Counted from the first letter of the stretch, positions 52,585 to 62,051 are shown. The stretch is DNA of 64,000 nucleotides from Actinoplanes sp. L3-i22 (GCF_019704555.1 NZ_AP024745.1:11211501-11275500); one strand, 5' to 3'. Numbers and translations: made by a program. Notes: generated by a model from the sequence alone, not told the origin.

Positions 52585-54583
52585 GGCGCTCCCCCAGGAA
52601 GACCCGGCGGACGACGCGCTCGGCGGCGTGCCCGTCCTCCAGTGAGCAGAACCGCTCGCGGAACCGGGCGCGGTACCCGGCCGCCTCGGCACTGTCCACC
52701 CGACCATCGCGGAACGCCTCGACCAGGTCGTCGAAGGTGCGCGCGAACGTGCCCGGGTGCTCGGTCGGCAGGTCGAAGGTGACCCCGCGGACCGCCTGGT
52801 AGACGTCCCAGTCCGGCGCGAAGATCACCAGCGGGCGGTCCAGGACGCCGTAGTCGAACATCACCGAGGAGAAGTCGGTGATCATCGCGTCCGACGCGAT
52901 CATCAGCTGCTCCACCGACGGGTGCCGGGACACGTCGAGCACCCGCGGATGCTGTGGCGGGAAGCCCAGCGAGTCGTAGAAGTAGTGCCCGCGCAGCAGC
53001 ACCCGGGTGTTCGGGCCGAGCGCCTCGGCGAGCGCGTCGACGTCCAGCACCGGGGTGAAGGCCGGGTGCCACTCGCGGTGCGTCGGCGCGTAGAGCACGA
53101 CCCGCTCGCCCGGGGCGATGCCGAGCGCGGCGCGGGCCGCGGCGGTGTCCTCCGCGGTCGCCCGGGCCAGCACGTCGTTGCGCGGGTAACCGGTCTCCAG
53201 GGTCTCGCCCTTGATCGGGAACTGGCGGTCCCAGAGCAGCGTGGTGTGCCGGTTCGCGGTGACGCTGAAGTCCCACTTGGCGATGTTGCGGAGCATCCGC
53301 TCGGCGTTGAACTTGCCCAGCGAGGCCGGGAAGCGGGGCTGGTCCAGGCCCATCGTCTTGAGCGGGGTGCCGTGGTGGGTCTGGACGTGGATGCTTCCGG
53401 GGCGCTTCACGACGTACGCCGGGAAGGTCGCGTTGTTGATCAGGTATTTGGCCCGGGCCAGCGCGCGGTAGTAGGCCCGGGTGCCCGGCTTGACGGCCGG
53501 CACCCCGGGCGGCACCTCGCCCTTGCTCACCCAGACGCCCTTGACTCCGGGCGCGAGCTCTTTCGCGGCCTCGTAGATCGCGGCCGGGTTGCAGGCGTAG
53601 CCGCGGTACCAGTACGCCGCGTAGACGGCCAGGTTCTCGTCCATCGGCAGCCGCAGCTGCCAGCGGTAGTAGGCGCGCAGCAGGCCCTTGCGCAGCTTGC
53701 CGCGCAGTTTGCCGGCGAACCCGCGCAGCTTTCCGGTGAGGCGCTCGGTGCGGCGGGCGGCCAGCAGGCGGCTCGCGCGCACGCCGTATCTACCCAGCAG
53801 CGCCGAGATCTCGCCGAGCATGGCGCGGCGCGCGGTGGCCGGGACCCGGCTCTCCAGGATGTCGAGCAGCTCACCGCCGACCCGCTCGACGGTCGCCCGG
53901 GACGGCGTGGCCAGGCTCAGGACGTGCTCGTACTGCGCGACCGCGGCGCGGTTCGCGGCGGCGCGCTTCGGCTGCCGCGGCACCCGGTGCACGTAGCAGG
54001 CCGCCTCGACGGTGGCGACGTTGTCGGTGGCGGTGAGGACGTCGTACCCGAAAGCGATCTCCGCGAGTGGGCCGGGCCGGAAGCGGATCGCCTGCTCGGC
54101 CAGGAATTCCCGGCGGATCACCAGACCGCCCAGCGGCGTGGGCGGCGCGGTCAGCGCCGCGGCCCCGGTCCGCACGTCGGCCGGCGCGGTCCAGCGGGTC
54201 ACCTTCCGGTTCCACGCCTCCCGGGCCACGCCGACGACCAGCACGTCCGGCTTCTCCGCGACGAGCCGCGCGACGACCACCGCGAGCGCGTCCGGCACGA
54301 TCCGGTGATCACCGTCGACGAACCAGACGTAGTCGCCGGTGGCCCGGGCCAGGCCGAGGTTGCGGGCGTCGCCCGGGTCGGTGAGGTGGACCGCGACCAC
54401 GCGCGGGTCCGCGGCGGCGCGCTCGTCGATCAGCTCACCGCCGTGGTCCGAGGAGGCGTCGTCGACCGCGACCAGCTCGACGCCGGCGGTCACACGCTGT
54501 TGCGTCAGAACCGAATCAAGGCACTCGGTGAGGTAGCCCTGGATGTTGCGGACAGGAGTGATCACCGTCAGTGAACTGGTCAT
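52577..54583 (-). CDS. GT2 / CDP-glycerol glycerophosphotransferase (TagF-like)
   Basis: The 668-residue product has an N-terminal GT2 domain (about 4-220; LTVITPVRNIQGYL, VAVDDASSDHGG, FVDGDH) and a C-terminal TagF-type polymerase domain (about 330-660) with YLINNATFP, VQTHHGTPLKTMG, VLYAPTHREW, ITDFSSVMFDYGVL and RPLVIFAPDW. These histidine and acidic residues match the catalytic core of TagF enzymes. It is thus a teichoic-acid-like polymerase with an added glycosyltransferase. ATG 54583 was preferred to the longer frame from 54664. It is the first gene of the two-gene tagF-like unit and is divergent from the acetyltransferase gene. Confidence 0.9.
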   Translation of the reverse strand: MTSSLTVITPVRNIQGYLTECLDSVLTQQRVTAGVELVAVDDASSDHGGELIDERAAADPRVVAVHLTDPGDARNLGLARATGDYVWFVDGDHRIVPDALAVVVARLVAEKPDVLVVGVAREAWNRKVTRWTAPADVRTGAAALTAPPTPLGGLVIRREFLAEQAIRFRPGPLAEIAFGYDVLTATDNVATVEAACYVHRVPRQPKRAAANRAAVAQYEHVLSLATPSRATVERVGGELLDILESRVPATARRAMLGEISALLGRYGVRASRLLAARRTERLTGKLRGFAGKLRGKLRKGLLRAYYRWQLRLPMDENLAVYAAYWYRGYACNPAAIYEAAKELAPGVKGVWVSKGEVPPGVPAVKPGTRAYYRALARAKYLINNATFPAYVVKRPGSIHVQTHHGTPLKTMGLDQPRFPASLGKFNAERMLRNIAKWDFSVTANRHTTLLWDRQFPIKGETLETGYPRNDVLARATAEDTAAARAALGIAPGERVVLYAPTHREWHPAFTPVLDVDALAEALGPNTRVLLRGHYFYDSLGFPPQHPRVLDVSRHPSVEQLMIASDAMITDFSSVMFDYGVLDRPLVIFAPDWDVYQAVRGVTFDLPTEHPGTFARTFDDLVEAFRDGRVDSAEAAGYRARFRERFCSLEDGHAAERVVRRVFLGERLV

Positions 54584-54717
54584 GTGTCGGGGGCAGACCA
54601 ATCGTGGATGTGATTCAAAGGCAGCGCAAAGGTTAACACCGGGTGGACCGGAGGCCATGACCACGAGGAGGCGGTCCGGTTACGTGCGGATAACCCGCGC
54701 GGGCGACACTAGCCTGC

Positions 54718-55242
54718 ATGAACTCCAACTCAACCGAGCCGTTCATCCACCCGTCGGCGGACGTGGAGGACGGCGCCCGGATCGGGGCCGGCACCAAGGT
54801 GTGGCACATCGCGCACGTGCGTAACAGCGCGGTCGTCGGCGAGGAATGCGTGATCGGCCGGAACGTCTACCTCGACGCGAACACGGTGATCGGCAGCCGG
54901 GTCAAGATCCAGAACAATGTCTCGGTCTACCAGGGCGTGACCATCGAGGACGAGGTCTTCGTGGGCCCGTGCGTGGTCTTCACGAACGACCTGCGGCCGC
55001 GCGCGCAGAACCCGGACTGGACGATCACCCCGACCCTGATCAAGCGCGGCGCGTCGATCGGCGCGAACGCGACGCTGGTCTGCGGCATCACGGTCGGTGA
55101 GGGTGCGATGATCGCGGCCGGCTCGGTGGTGACCAAGGACGTGGCGCCGTACCAGCTGGTGCGCGGCAACCCGGCGCGGCCGGCGGCCTGGGTGGACGAG
55201 AAGGGCGAGATCGTCAGCCGGGACCCGTCCACGCGCCCCTGA
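54718..55242 (+). CDS. WbpD/WlbB-like UDP-sugar N-acetyltransferase
   Basis: The 174-residue product is a left-handed beta-helix acyltransferase: hexapeptide repeats run from about residue 10 to 150, with VKIQNNVSVYQGV (about 61-73), VFVGPCVVFTNDLRPR, ASIGANATLVCG and YQLVRGNPARPAAW. This is the pattern of WbpD and WlbB, which acetylate the 3-amino group of UDP-2-acetamido-3-amino-2,3-dideoxy-D-glucuronate. The 6-dehydrogenase gene is next to it, convergent, and a Gfo/Idh/MocA-type oxidoreductase fragment is at the window edge, which supports a diacetamido-uronate pathway. ATG start at 54718, 134 bp from the divergent polymerase gene. Confidence 0.85.
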   Translation: MNSNSTEPFIHPSADVEDGARIGAGTKVWHIAHVRNSAVVGEECVIGRNVYLDANTVIGSRVKIQNNVSVYQGVTIEDEVFVGPCVVFTNDLRPRAQNPDWTITPTLIKRGASIGANATLVCGITVGEGAMIAAGSVVTKDVAPYQLVRGNPARPAAWVDEKGEIVSRDPSTRP

Positions 55243-55254
55243 CTTTCACGAAAC

Positions 55255-55280
55255 GGCCCCTGGCATCTCTGCCAGGGGCC
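55255..55280. terminator. Bidirectional hairpin terminator
   Basis: GGCCCCTGGCA (55255-55265) and TGCCAGGGGCC (55270-55280) form a perfect 11-bp stem with loop TCTC, 12 bp after the acetyltransferase stop and 30 bp before the stop of the convergent dehydrogenase gene. Confidence 0.88.
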
Positions 55281-55309
55281 AATTCACAACCGATTGCCTG
55301 GGTACGGCG

Positions 55310-56593
55310 TCAGCCGCCGATCACCACGCGACGGATCGAACCGAGCCGCTCGGCGTCCGTGACCCGGCGGCCGTCCACGACCACCTCGACGCCCGGCAGC
55401 TCGGCCGGGGTCAGGTTGCGGTACTCCGCGTGGTCGGCCTGCACGATCGCGGAGTCGACCGCCTCGCCCTCCCACGCGGGCAGGCCGTGCGCGACCAGCT
55501 CCTCGGAGGTGTACATCGGGTCCGAGACGTACGCGGTCGCGCCGCGCGCCCGCAGCTCCTCGACGGTCGGGAAGACGCCGGAGAACGCGGTCTCCTTGAC
55601 GCCACCCCGGTAGGCCGCGCCGAGCACCAGCACGCTGCGGCCCTTCAGGTCGCCGACCGCGGCGGCCAGCAGGTCCACCGCGTACGACGGCATGCCGGCG
55701 TTCGCCTCGCGGGCCGCCCGGACCACCGTGGCGGTCGGGTCGTTCCACAGGTAGAGCCGCGGGTAGACCGGGATGCAGTGCCCGCCGACCGCGATGCCCG
55801 GCCGGTGGATGTGGCTGTACGGCTGGGTGTTGCAGGCGTCGATGACCAGGTTCACGTCGATGCCGAGGGTGTCGGCGTAGCGCGCGAACTGGTTGGCCAG
55901 GCCGATGTTGACGTCCCGGTAGGTGGTCTCGGCCAGCTTGGCCAGCTCGGCCGCCTCGGCGTTGCCCAGGTCCCAGACGCCGTTGCCCTGCGCCAGGTCG
56001 GGGCGCTCGTCGAAGTCCAGCACGGCCTCGTAGAACGCGATGCCGGCCGCGGCCGACGAGTCGTTCACGCCGCCGACCAGCTTCGGGTACTTGCGCAGGT
56101 CGGCGAAGACCCGGCCGGTGAGCACCCGCTCCGGGCTGAAGACCAGGTGGAAGTCCTCGCCGGCGACCAGGCCGGAGCCCTCCTGCAGCAGCGGCGCCCA
56201 GCGGTTGCGGGTGGTGCCGACCGGCAGCGTGGTCTCGTAGCTGACCAGCGTGCCCGGGCGCAGGCCGCGGGCGATGTCCTTGGTGGCCGACTCCATCCAG
56301 CCGAAGTCGGGCTTGCCGTCCGCGTCCACGAACAGCGGCACGACCACGACGACCGCCTCCGACTCGGCGACCGCGGCCGCGGTGTCGGTGGTGGCGGTGA
56401 GGAGGCCGGCGCTGACCGCCTCCTTCAGCTTGACGTCGAGGTCGGCCTCACCCGGGAACGGGACCTCGCCCGCGTTCACCTTGCGGACGGTCGGCTCGGA
56501 CACGTCCGCGCCGATCACGGTGTGTCCCTTGGAGGCGAACTGGACGGCGAGCGGCAGCCCGATCTTGCCCAGGGCGACGACACAGATCTTCAT
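55310..56593 (-). CDS. Nucleotide-sugar 6-dehydrogenase (WbpA/WecC type)
   Basis: The enzyme oxidises C6 of a UDP-HexNAc to the uronate with two NAD+. The 427-residue product has the Rossmann start ICVVALGKIGLPLA (about 3-16), the central FSPERVLTGRVFADL, and the catalytic Cys273 in AVGGHCIPVYP, then KGRSVLVLGAAYRGGVKET. Given the neighbours, UDP-GlcNAc or UDP-ManNAc is the likely substrate. ATG 56593 has GAGGAG about 11 nt upstream. It lies 25 bp after the stop of the GT4 gene 56619-58139, so the two are cotranscribed. Confidence 0.92.
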   Translation of the reverse strand: MKICVVALGKIGLPLAVQFASKGHTVIGADVSEPTVRKVNAGEVPFPGEADLDVKLKEAVSAGLLTATTDTAAAVAESEAVVVVVPLFVDADGKPDFGWMESATKDIARGLRPGTLVSYETTLPVGTTRNRWAPLLQEGSGLVAGEDFHLVFSPERVLTGRVFADLRKYPKLVGGVNDSSAAAGIAFYEAVLDFDERPDLAQGNGVWDLGNAEAAELAKLAETTYRDVNIGLANQFARYADTLGIDVNLVIDACNTQPYSHIHRPGIAVGGHCIPVYPRLYLWNDPTATVVRAAREANAGMPSYAVDLLAAAVGDLKGRSVLVLGAAYRGGVKETAFSGVFPTVEELRARGATAYVSDPMYTSEELVAHGLPAWEGEAVDSAIVQADHAEYRNLTPAELPGVEVVVDGRRVTDAERLGSIRRVVIGG

Positions 56594-56618
56594 GCTGACT
56601 GTTTCTCCTCGAGAGGGT

Positions 56619-58139
56619 TCAGGCCTGGTCGAGCAGGCCCCGGTACACGTCGATCAGGACCTGGGCCTGCGAGTCCCAGGTCCAGGTGTCGAGCAGCCCA
56701 GGCTTGTCGTAGACCGCCCGGTAGCGCTCCGGATCGGCCAGCACCGCCTGCACGGCACGGAGGTAGTCCTCGGTGTCCTCGGCCTTGAAGACCTCGCCCT
56801 GACCGGTGGCGCGGACCGTGGCCGACATCGTCCGCACGTCGCTGACCACCAGCGGCAGGCGGGCGTGCGAGTACTCGAAGAACTTGGTGATCAGCGCGAT
56901 CTCGTGGTTCGGCCAGTGGTGGATCGGGATCACGCCGAGCGTCGCGCCGGAGAGCAGCGGCACGACCTGCCAGTGCGGCACGTAGGAGAGCAGGTGCACG
57001 CGGTCGCGCACGCCCAGCTCCTCGGCCTTGCGCATCAGGCCCATCATGTAGCCGCTCTGGTGGTTGTTGGTCACCAGCGCGACGTGCACACCCGGCTGCT
57101 TCGGCAGCGCGTCGACCATGATGTCGAGCCCGCGCTGCGGCGCCGCGGCCCCGCTGTAGACGACCAGCGGCACGTCCGGCCCGACCTCGCACATCGCGCG
57201 CAGGTCGACGCCGGGCACGTCCTCGTCGTCCTCCGGGCCGTGCTCGAAGGCCGGCGCGTTGAGCATCACCTTCGGCGTCTCGGCCAGGCCGTGCGACTCC
57301 TGCAGCATCTTCGCCAGGTCGTCGGAGACGGTGGTGACGGCGTCCGCGTACGGCGCGTACTCCCGCTCGTGGGCCATGTGCCCGATCCGCCAGCGGGCGT
57401 GCTGGGTCCACGGGCGCACGCCGGGCAGGAACTCGTGCGCGTCCCAGACCAGCTTGATCGTGCGGCCTTCCGAAGCGGCGCGGATCTTCGCGCGCGCGCC
57501 GACGCCGAGCATCCGGAAGTCGTTGGCGTGGATCAGGTCGGGGCGCAGCTCGTCGATGACGTCGCCGTAGGCCAGCTCCCAGTCCCACAGGCCGGGCTCG
57601 ATGCGCCGCCACGAGCGGTCGCCCATGGCCCGCTGCCAGAACCAGGTGTAGAGCTTGTCGGACGGGGTCTCCAGCGACTTGCGGGCATCCCGCGCCCGGA
57701 CCATCTGCCCGCGCCGGATCGCGACCCAGCGGCCGGCCGCCCGGGCGGCCAGGCCCTCGGCCCGCAGCACCATCCGGTTCACGCCGTCCGGGTTCTGCGC
57801 CCGCTTGACCTTGAGGTCGGCCTTCCACGCCTTGACCGCCTGCGCGCGCTGCGCGTGGACGCCGGTGGGCGGGTACGCCAGCGGGGCGGTCAGCGGGTGC
57901 CGGCGGAACTCGTGCGGGCGCTTGGACAGGTCGATCTTCATCGGCACCAGGCGGACCTTCGCCGGGCCGAGCGTCCAGTGGTGTTCCAGGTTGTCCGGCG
58001 AGCGGCCCAGCAGTGTCACGTCGAAGCCGGCCTCGGCAGCCGATCGCGCCTGCTTCTGCACGCGCGAATCGCCGTTCACACCGTTGTCCACCAGCATGAC
58101 GATCCGACGCCCAGACGGCGCGGTCTCGTCAACATCCAT
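56619..58139 (-). CDS. GT4 family glycosyltransferase
   Basis: The 506-residue product starts RRIVMLVDNGVNGDSRVQKQA (split over about 12-32, the GT-B N-domain loop) and has DLIHANDFRMLGVGA, WDAHEFLPG, TVSDDLAKML, VVYSGAAAPQRGLDIMVDAL and, in the C-domain, HEIALITKFFEYSHARLPLVVSD, where the E/xxx/E-type nucleotide-sugar site lies. It is a cytoplasmic GT-B enzyme adding a sugar to a lipid-linked glycan; donor and acceptor are unknown. A long middle part (about 100-170) is Arg/Lys-rich. ATG 58139 was chosen, preceded by GGAAGAG. It is the first gene of the unit that includes the 6-dehydrogenase. Confidence 0.88.
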   Translation of the reverse strand: MDVDETAPSGRRIVMLVDNGVNGDSRVQKQARSAAEAGFDVTLLGRSPDNLEHHWTLGPAKVRLVPMKIDLSKRPHEFRRHPLTAPLAYPPTGVHAQRAQAVKAWKADLKVKRAQNPDGVNRMVLRAEGLAARAAGRWVAIRRGQMVRARDARKSLETPSDKLYTWFWQRAMGDRSWRRIEPGLWDWELAYGDVIDELRPDLIHANDFRMLGVGARAKIRAASEGRTIKLVWDAHEFLPGVRPWTQHARWRIGHMAHEREYAPYADAVTTVSDDLAKMLQESHGLAETPKVMLNAPAFEHGPEDDEDVPGVDLRAMCEVGPDVPLVVYSGAAAPQRGLDIMVDALPKQPGVHVALVTNNHQSGYMMGLMRKAEELGVRDRVHLLSYVPHWQVVPLLSGATLGVIPIHHWPNHEIALITKFFEYSHARLPLVVSDVRTMSATVRATGQGEVFKAEDTEDYLRAVQAVLADPERYRAVYDKPGLLDTWTWDSQAQVLIDVYRGLLDQA

Positions 58140-58457
58140 GGCGTTCTCTTCCGTTCGAGCTCCGGGTCTTCCGATCAAATCCGGTGCGGAGCGAATGCGG
58201 GCACACCCTGTCCAAGACTCCGGGCGAGTCGGACCTTAGCGGTTGATTATCACAGGGCCAAACGAACGGAAGCTGTGGACCCGCTGCCATGAAAGGTACT
58301 TCGCGTTGCCAAGATAACCTGTGAGCGTGGATACTCTGCCGGCGACTTGCCGCGGCATTCGATTTCCCCCGAATCGCCGGAGATAGCCGCTTCTCCCCCG
58401 CAGCCCCACCCCACTTCGTAGACGACCGCATTTACCAGTGCCAGTGAGGCCGCACAC
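58140..58457. other. Divergent promoter region between two glycosyltransferase genes
   Basis: These 318 bp have no gene and are AT-richer than the flanks. A TAAC-containing sequence around 58310-58320 (AAGATAACCT) could be a -10 element, but no certain -35 partner could be placed. The region should drive both the minus-strand unit ending at 55310 and the plus-strand unit starting at 58458. Confidence 0.45.
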
Positions 58458-59867
58458 ATGACTCGAGAACACCGGTCGATCGGCCGGCGCTGGGCCCGGG
58501 TTACCGGCCCCCGCCGACGTCCCGACACCGGCCGCCCCCACGCTTACTACCTGGCCATCGGGTTCCCTCCGGCCGCGAAGAGCTCCGCCTACCGGATGCG
58601 CGAGACGGCGAACCAGCTGTACGCGGCCGGCTGGGACGTCACGGTGATCACGATCTGCCAGGAGGCGTGGGAGCGCGAGTTCGGCCTCGACCACAGCCTC
58701 TCCGCCGAGGTGCACCCGGCCATCCGGATCGTCGAGCTCCCGCTCATGCGGCAGGACCTGGAGACCGACGTCCGCAAGTTCGGGCGGGACCGGTCCCTGG
58801 ACCCGCAGCGCTGGACCGCGGAGGAGGTCGTCCGGCACCGGGAGCAGTTCCCCGAGCCCCGCTTCGGCGGCTGGCGGCCGGCGCTCGAGGAGGCGATCCT
58901 CGACCTGCACCGGAGGGACCCGGCCGACCTGGTGGTCACCACCTGCGCGCCGTACGTGAACCTCGCGCCCACCTGGCGGCTCTGGGAGGAGCACCGGGTG
59001 CCGTACGTCGTGGACTTCCGCGACGGCTGGTCGGTCGACGTGATCGGCGGCGGCGAGGCGTTCCCCAAGTCGTCGATCTCCGGTCAGTGGGAGGCCAAGC
59101 TGCTCGGCTCGGCCGCCGCGATCTGGTGCGTCAACGACCCGATCGCCGGGCACTACCGCGCCCGGTACCCGGAGCTGGCCGACCGGATCACCGTCGTCCG
59201 CAACGGGTACGACGAGGGCAGCGTCCCGGCCACCACCCGGACCCCGGACCCGGACGCCGGGCTGCGCTTCGGTTACCTGGGCACGCTCACCTTCCAGCCG
59301 ACCCTGTTCGCGGCCGTGCTGGAGGCCTGGCACCAGGCCCGGCTCGACGAGCCGGCCCTGAAGAACGCGACGTTCGAGATCCGCGGGCACATCGGCGCGG
59401 GCTCGGCGCGCGAGGACAACGCGTACATGGAGATGCTCCGCAAGGCCGAGGGCGACGGGGTCCGGTTCGCCGGGCCGGTCGCCAAGGCCGAGGTGGCCGG
59501 GGTCTACGCGGGCTGGGACGTGATCGTCTTCATGGTGATCGGCGGCCGGTTCATGACCTCCGGCAAGGTGTACGAGATCCTCGCCTCCGGCCTGCCGGTG
59601 GTCTCCGCGCACGAGGTCGAGCACGACGCGTCGACCGTGCTGAGCGACAGCCCGCTCTGGACCGGCGCCGTCGGCTTCGACGCCGGCCTGCTCGCCGGCT
59701 CCTTCGCCAAGGCCGCGCGGATGGCGCTGGACACCACGCCGGAGGTGCGGGCCGAGGTCCGGGCGATGGCCGGCAAGTACGCGCGGGCCGCTCAGATCGA
59801 GCCCGCCGTGCGGGCCGTCACCGCCACCGTCCTGCAGGGCGCGCACGCCGGGGAGCAGCCGTCATGA
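58458..59867 (+). CDS. GT4-like glycosyltransferase
   Basis: The 469-residue product has a GT-B fold: an N-domain with YYLAIGFPPAAKSSAYRMRE (about 30-49), LVVTTCAPYVNLAPTW and VPYVVDFRDGW, and a C-domain with FGYLGTLTFQPTLFAAVL, FAGPVAKAEVAGVYAGWDV, and GKVYEILASGLPVVSAHE, the donor-binding segment. A preceding Arg-rich N-terminus (about 1-28) may be membrane-associated. ATG 58458 start. The stop overlaps the next gene's start by 4 bp (ATGA), so the two are translationally coupled. Sugar and acceptor unknown. Confidence 0.88.
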   Translation: MTREHRSIGRRWARVTGPRRRPDTGRPHAYYLAIGFPPAAKSSAYRMRETANQLYAAGWDVTVITICQEAWEREFGLDHSLSAEVHPAIRIVELPLMRQDLETDVRKFGRDRSLDPQRWTAEEVVRHREQFPEPRFGGWRPALEEAILDLHRRDPADLVVTTCAPYVNLAPTWRLWEEHRVPYVVDFRDGWSVDVIGGGEAFPKSSISGQWEAKLLGSAAAIWCVNDPIAGHYRARYPELADRITVVRNGYDEGSVPATTRTPDPDAGLRFGYLGTLTFQPTLFAAVLEAWHQARLDEPALKNATFEIRGHIGAGSAREDNAYMEMLRKAEGDGVRFAGPVAKAEVAGVYAGWDVIVFMVIGGRFMTSGKVYEILASGLPVVSAHEVEHDASTVLSDSPLWTGAVGFDAGLLAGSFAKAARMALDTTPEVRAEVRAMAGKYARAAQIEPAVRAVTATVLQGAHAGEQPS

Positions 59868-61996
59868 CCCACGTCCTGATCGTTTCCAACTGGATACCGG
59901 GCCGCCCCTCGGTCCTCGCCGACACCGTCCGGCAGCTGCACGCCGACGGAGTGCGGGTGAGCGTCGTCTGCGGCTGCGACCCGGAGAAGATCACCCTGCC
60001 CGAGGGCACCGGCCGGGTGTTCGGCCTGGTCGCGACGAAGCAGCTGTCGCACGGCGACCGGATGGACTACCGCGACGCGCTGAAGAGCCGCAAGCTGTGG
60101 CTGCGCGCCCGGGCCGACAAGCGGCTGCGCAAGCTCGCCTCGACCGCGGACGTGATCGTGGCGCTGGACGTGACCGCGGTGCACACCGTGTGGCAGCTGG
60201 CTCGCCGGTTCCGGACCGCGGACGCGGTGATCGGGCTGGTCCCGGCGGTGCAGGCGGTCAAGAACCGGGCGACCAGCCCCAGCCGGAGCGCGCTGCGCCG
60301 GGTGCTGCGGCCGGTGCCGTCCCCCGCGCTCGCCGTCGAGCAGGTCGGCGAGCGGACCGGGCGCCTGGTGGAGAAGGTGGCCCGCCGGGGCGCCGGCCGC
60401 CGGGTGCTGCGCGACCCGCGGGGCCGGGCGGCCTGGCGGTTCCTGCTGGACGCGCCGCTGCTCGGCGACGCCCGCCGGGCCCGCTGGGGCGAGCGGGTGG
60501 CGGACAAACTGCTCGAGATGAAGATGCCGGACGAGGCCGGGCGGACCCGGGCGGCCACCGCCCGCCGGATCCACCACACCAACGAGACCGCCGACAAGCT
60601 GGACGAGGCGGCCAAGGCCGAGTTCGAGGCCGGCCGGATCCCGGTCTTCATCCGCGAGGCGGCCGCCGCCCACCTGGAGCTCGCCGACAAGGCGCTGGCC
60701 CGCGACGACCTGACCGAGGCCACCAAGCGGTTCGCCAAGGTCATTCCGCTGCTGTTCAACCGCGCGGTGCACTTCGACTCGCTGGAGTCGCCGAGCGCCA
60801 AGGACCCGCGGGGCTTCCTGGCGCCGCTGCACGAGAGCGCGGTCGGGCAGGCCCTGGCCGCCCCGCGCGGGCGTCGCACGCCGGCCGCGCCGGCCCCGGC
60901 CGACCGGCCGCAGCGGCTGCTCTTCGTGACCCACACCAACGTCTACTTCCTGAACGACATCATGGCCCGCTACCAGGAGGACCCGCGGTTCGAGGTCCGG
61001 CACCTGGAGCTGACCAGCAACGACGACTGGGCGCTGCTGAGCCGGCAGACCGGCCGGCTGATCAACCACCAGCTGGCCCGCGCCTCGGAGTACGGCGACG
61101 CGCTGCGCGAGATCTTCGCCGACGGCGTCGACTGGGCGGACACCATCTTCGTGGACTGGTCGCTGGGCCACGCCGCGATGCTGTCCACCCTGGACCCGGG
61201 CACCACCCGGGTGGTCGTCCGGCTGCACAGCTACGAGGCGTTCACCGTCTTCCCGCACCTGATCGACTGGTCCCGGGTGGACGACCTGGTCTTCGTCTCC
61301 GAGCCGCTGCGCGAGTTCACCATGGCCGCGGCGCCGCGGCTGGCCGGGCCGGGCGCGCCCCGGACCCCGGTGATCACGAACGCTGTCCGGCTGGCCCGCT
61401 ACCGCCGGCCGAAGGCCGCCGAGGCCCGCTTCACGCTCGGCCTGGTCGGGCTGAGCGCGATCGCCAAGGACCCGCGCTGGGCCTTCCAGGTGCTGCGTGA
61501 GCTGCGCCGGCAGGACGAGCGCTACAACCTGGTGCTGGTCGGCAAGGAGATGGACGGCGGGCCGAACGCGGTCGCCGCCGCCTACCACCGTAAGTACGCC
61601 GCCGACGTGGCCGACCTGGAGGGCCACGGCGCGCTGCGCCGGGTCGGGCAGACCGACGACGTCGCCGGCGCGCTCACCGACGTCGGGGTCATCCTCAGCA
61701 CCTCGGTCCGGGAGAGCTTCCACCTCGGCCTGATCGAGGGGGCCGCCAGCGGCGCGCTGCCGGTGGTCCGGGACTGGCCGTTCTTCGCCCACCAGCAGCA
61801 CGGGGCGAGCAGCATCTTCCCGGCCGACTGGGTGGTCGCGTCGCCGGCCGCCGCGGCCGAGCGGATCCTGGAGCACACCGCGACCGAGGAGGCCTGGCGC
61901 AAGGCCGGCGAGGCCGCCGCCGAGCACGCGCTGATCACCTGGGACTGGTCGGTCACCCAGCAGCAGTACGACCGGCTGCTGCTGCCCGAGGGCTGA
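59864..61996 (+). CDS. Large GT4-like protein with two Rossmann-type halves
   Basis: The 710-residue product begins THVLIVSNWIPGRPSVLADTV, a GT-B N-domain-like start (about 2-110), then has a helical, Arg/Ala/Lys-rich middle (about 130-320; TNETADKLDEAAKAEFEAGRI, LADKALARDDLTEATKRFAK). A second GT-B unit follows from about 345 (RLLFVTHTNVYFLND, TRVVVRLHSYEAF, DDLVFVSEPLREF, TLGLVGLSAIAKDPRWAFQVL, then FHLGLIEGAASGALPVV). The second unit holds the probable donor-binding site (HLGLIEGAASG). The first unit may be a degenerate transferase or acceptor-binding domain. GGGGAG precedes ATG 59864, which overlaps the previous gene by 4 bp. Confidence 0.82.
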   Translation: MTHVLIVSNWIPGRPSVLADTVRQLHADGVRVSVVCGCDPEKITLPEGTGRVFGLVATKQLSHGDRMDYRDALKSRKLWLRARADKRLRKLASTADVIVALDVTAVHTVWQLARRFRTADAVIGLVPAVQAVKNRATSPSRSALRRVLRPVPSPALAVEQVGERTGRLVEKVARRGAGRRVLRDPRGRAAWRFLLDAPLLGDARRARWGERVADKLLEMKMPDEAGRTRAATARRIHHTNETADKLDEAAKAEFEAGRIPVFIREAAAAHLELADKALARDDLTEATKRFAKVIPLLFNRAVHFDSLESPSAKDPRGFLAPLHESAVGQALAAPRGRRTPAAPAPADRPQRLLFVTHTNVYFLNDIMARYQEDPRFEVRHLELTSNDDWALLSRQTGRLINHQLARASEYGDALREIFADGVDWADTIFVDWSLGHAAMLSTLDPGTTRVVVRLHSYEAFTVFPHLIDWSRVDDLVFVSEPLREFTMAAAPRLAGPGAPRTPVITNAVRLARYRRPKAAEARFTLGLVGLSAIAKDPRWAFQVLRELRRQDERYNLVLVGKEMDGGPNAVAAAYHRKYAADVADLEGHGALRRVGQTDDVAGALTDVGVILSTSVRESFHLGLIEGAASGALPVVRDWPFFAHQQHGASSIFPADWVVASPAAAAERILEHTATEEAWRKAGEAAAEHALITWDWSVTQQQYDRLLLPEG

Positions 61997-62012
61997 CCGG
62001 GCCGGAACTGAC

Positions 62013-62042
62013 GACGGGGCTGCCGGTTCACCGGCGGCCCCG
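62013..62042. terminator. Bidirectional hairpin terminator
   Basis: ACGGGGCTGCCGG (62013-62025) and CCGGCGGCCCCGT (62030-62042) pair over 13 positions with one G-T wobble and loop TTCA, followed by TTCCC. It separates the plus-strand transferase from the convergent GT2 gene. Confidence 0.85.
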
Positions 62043-62051
62043 TTTCCCGTC

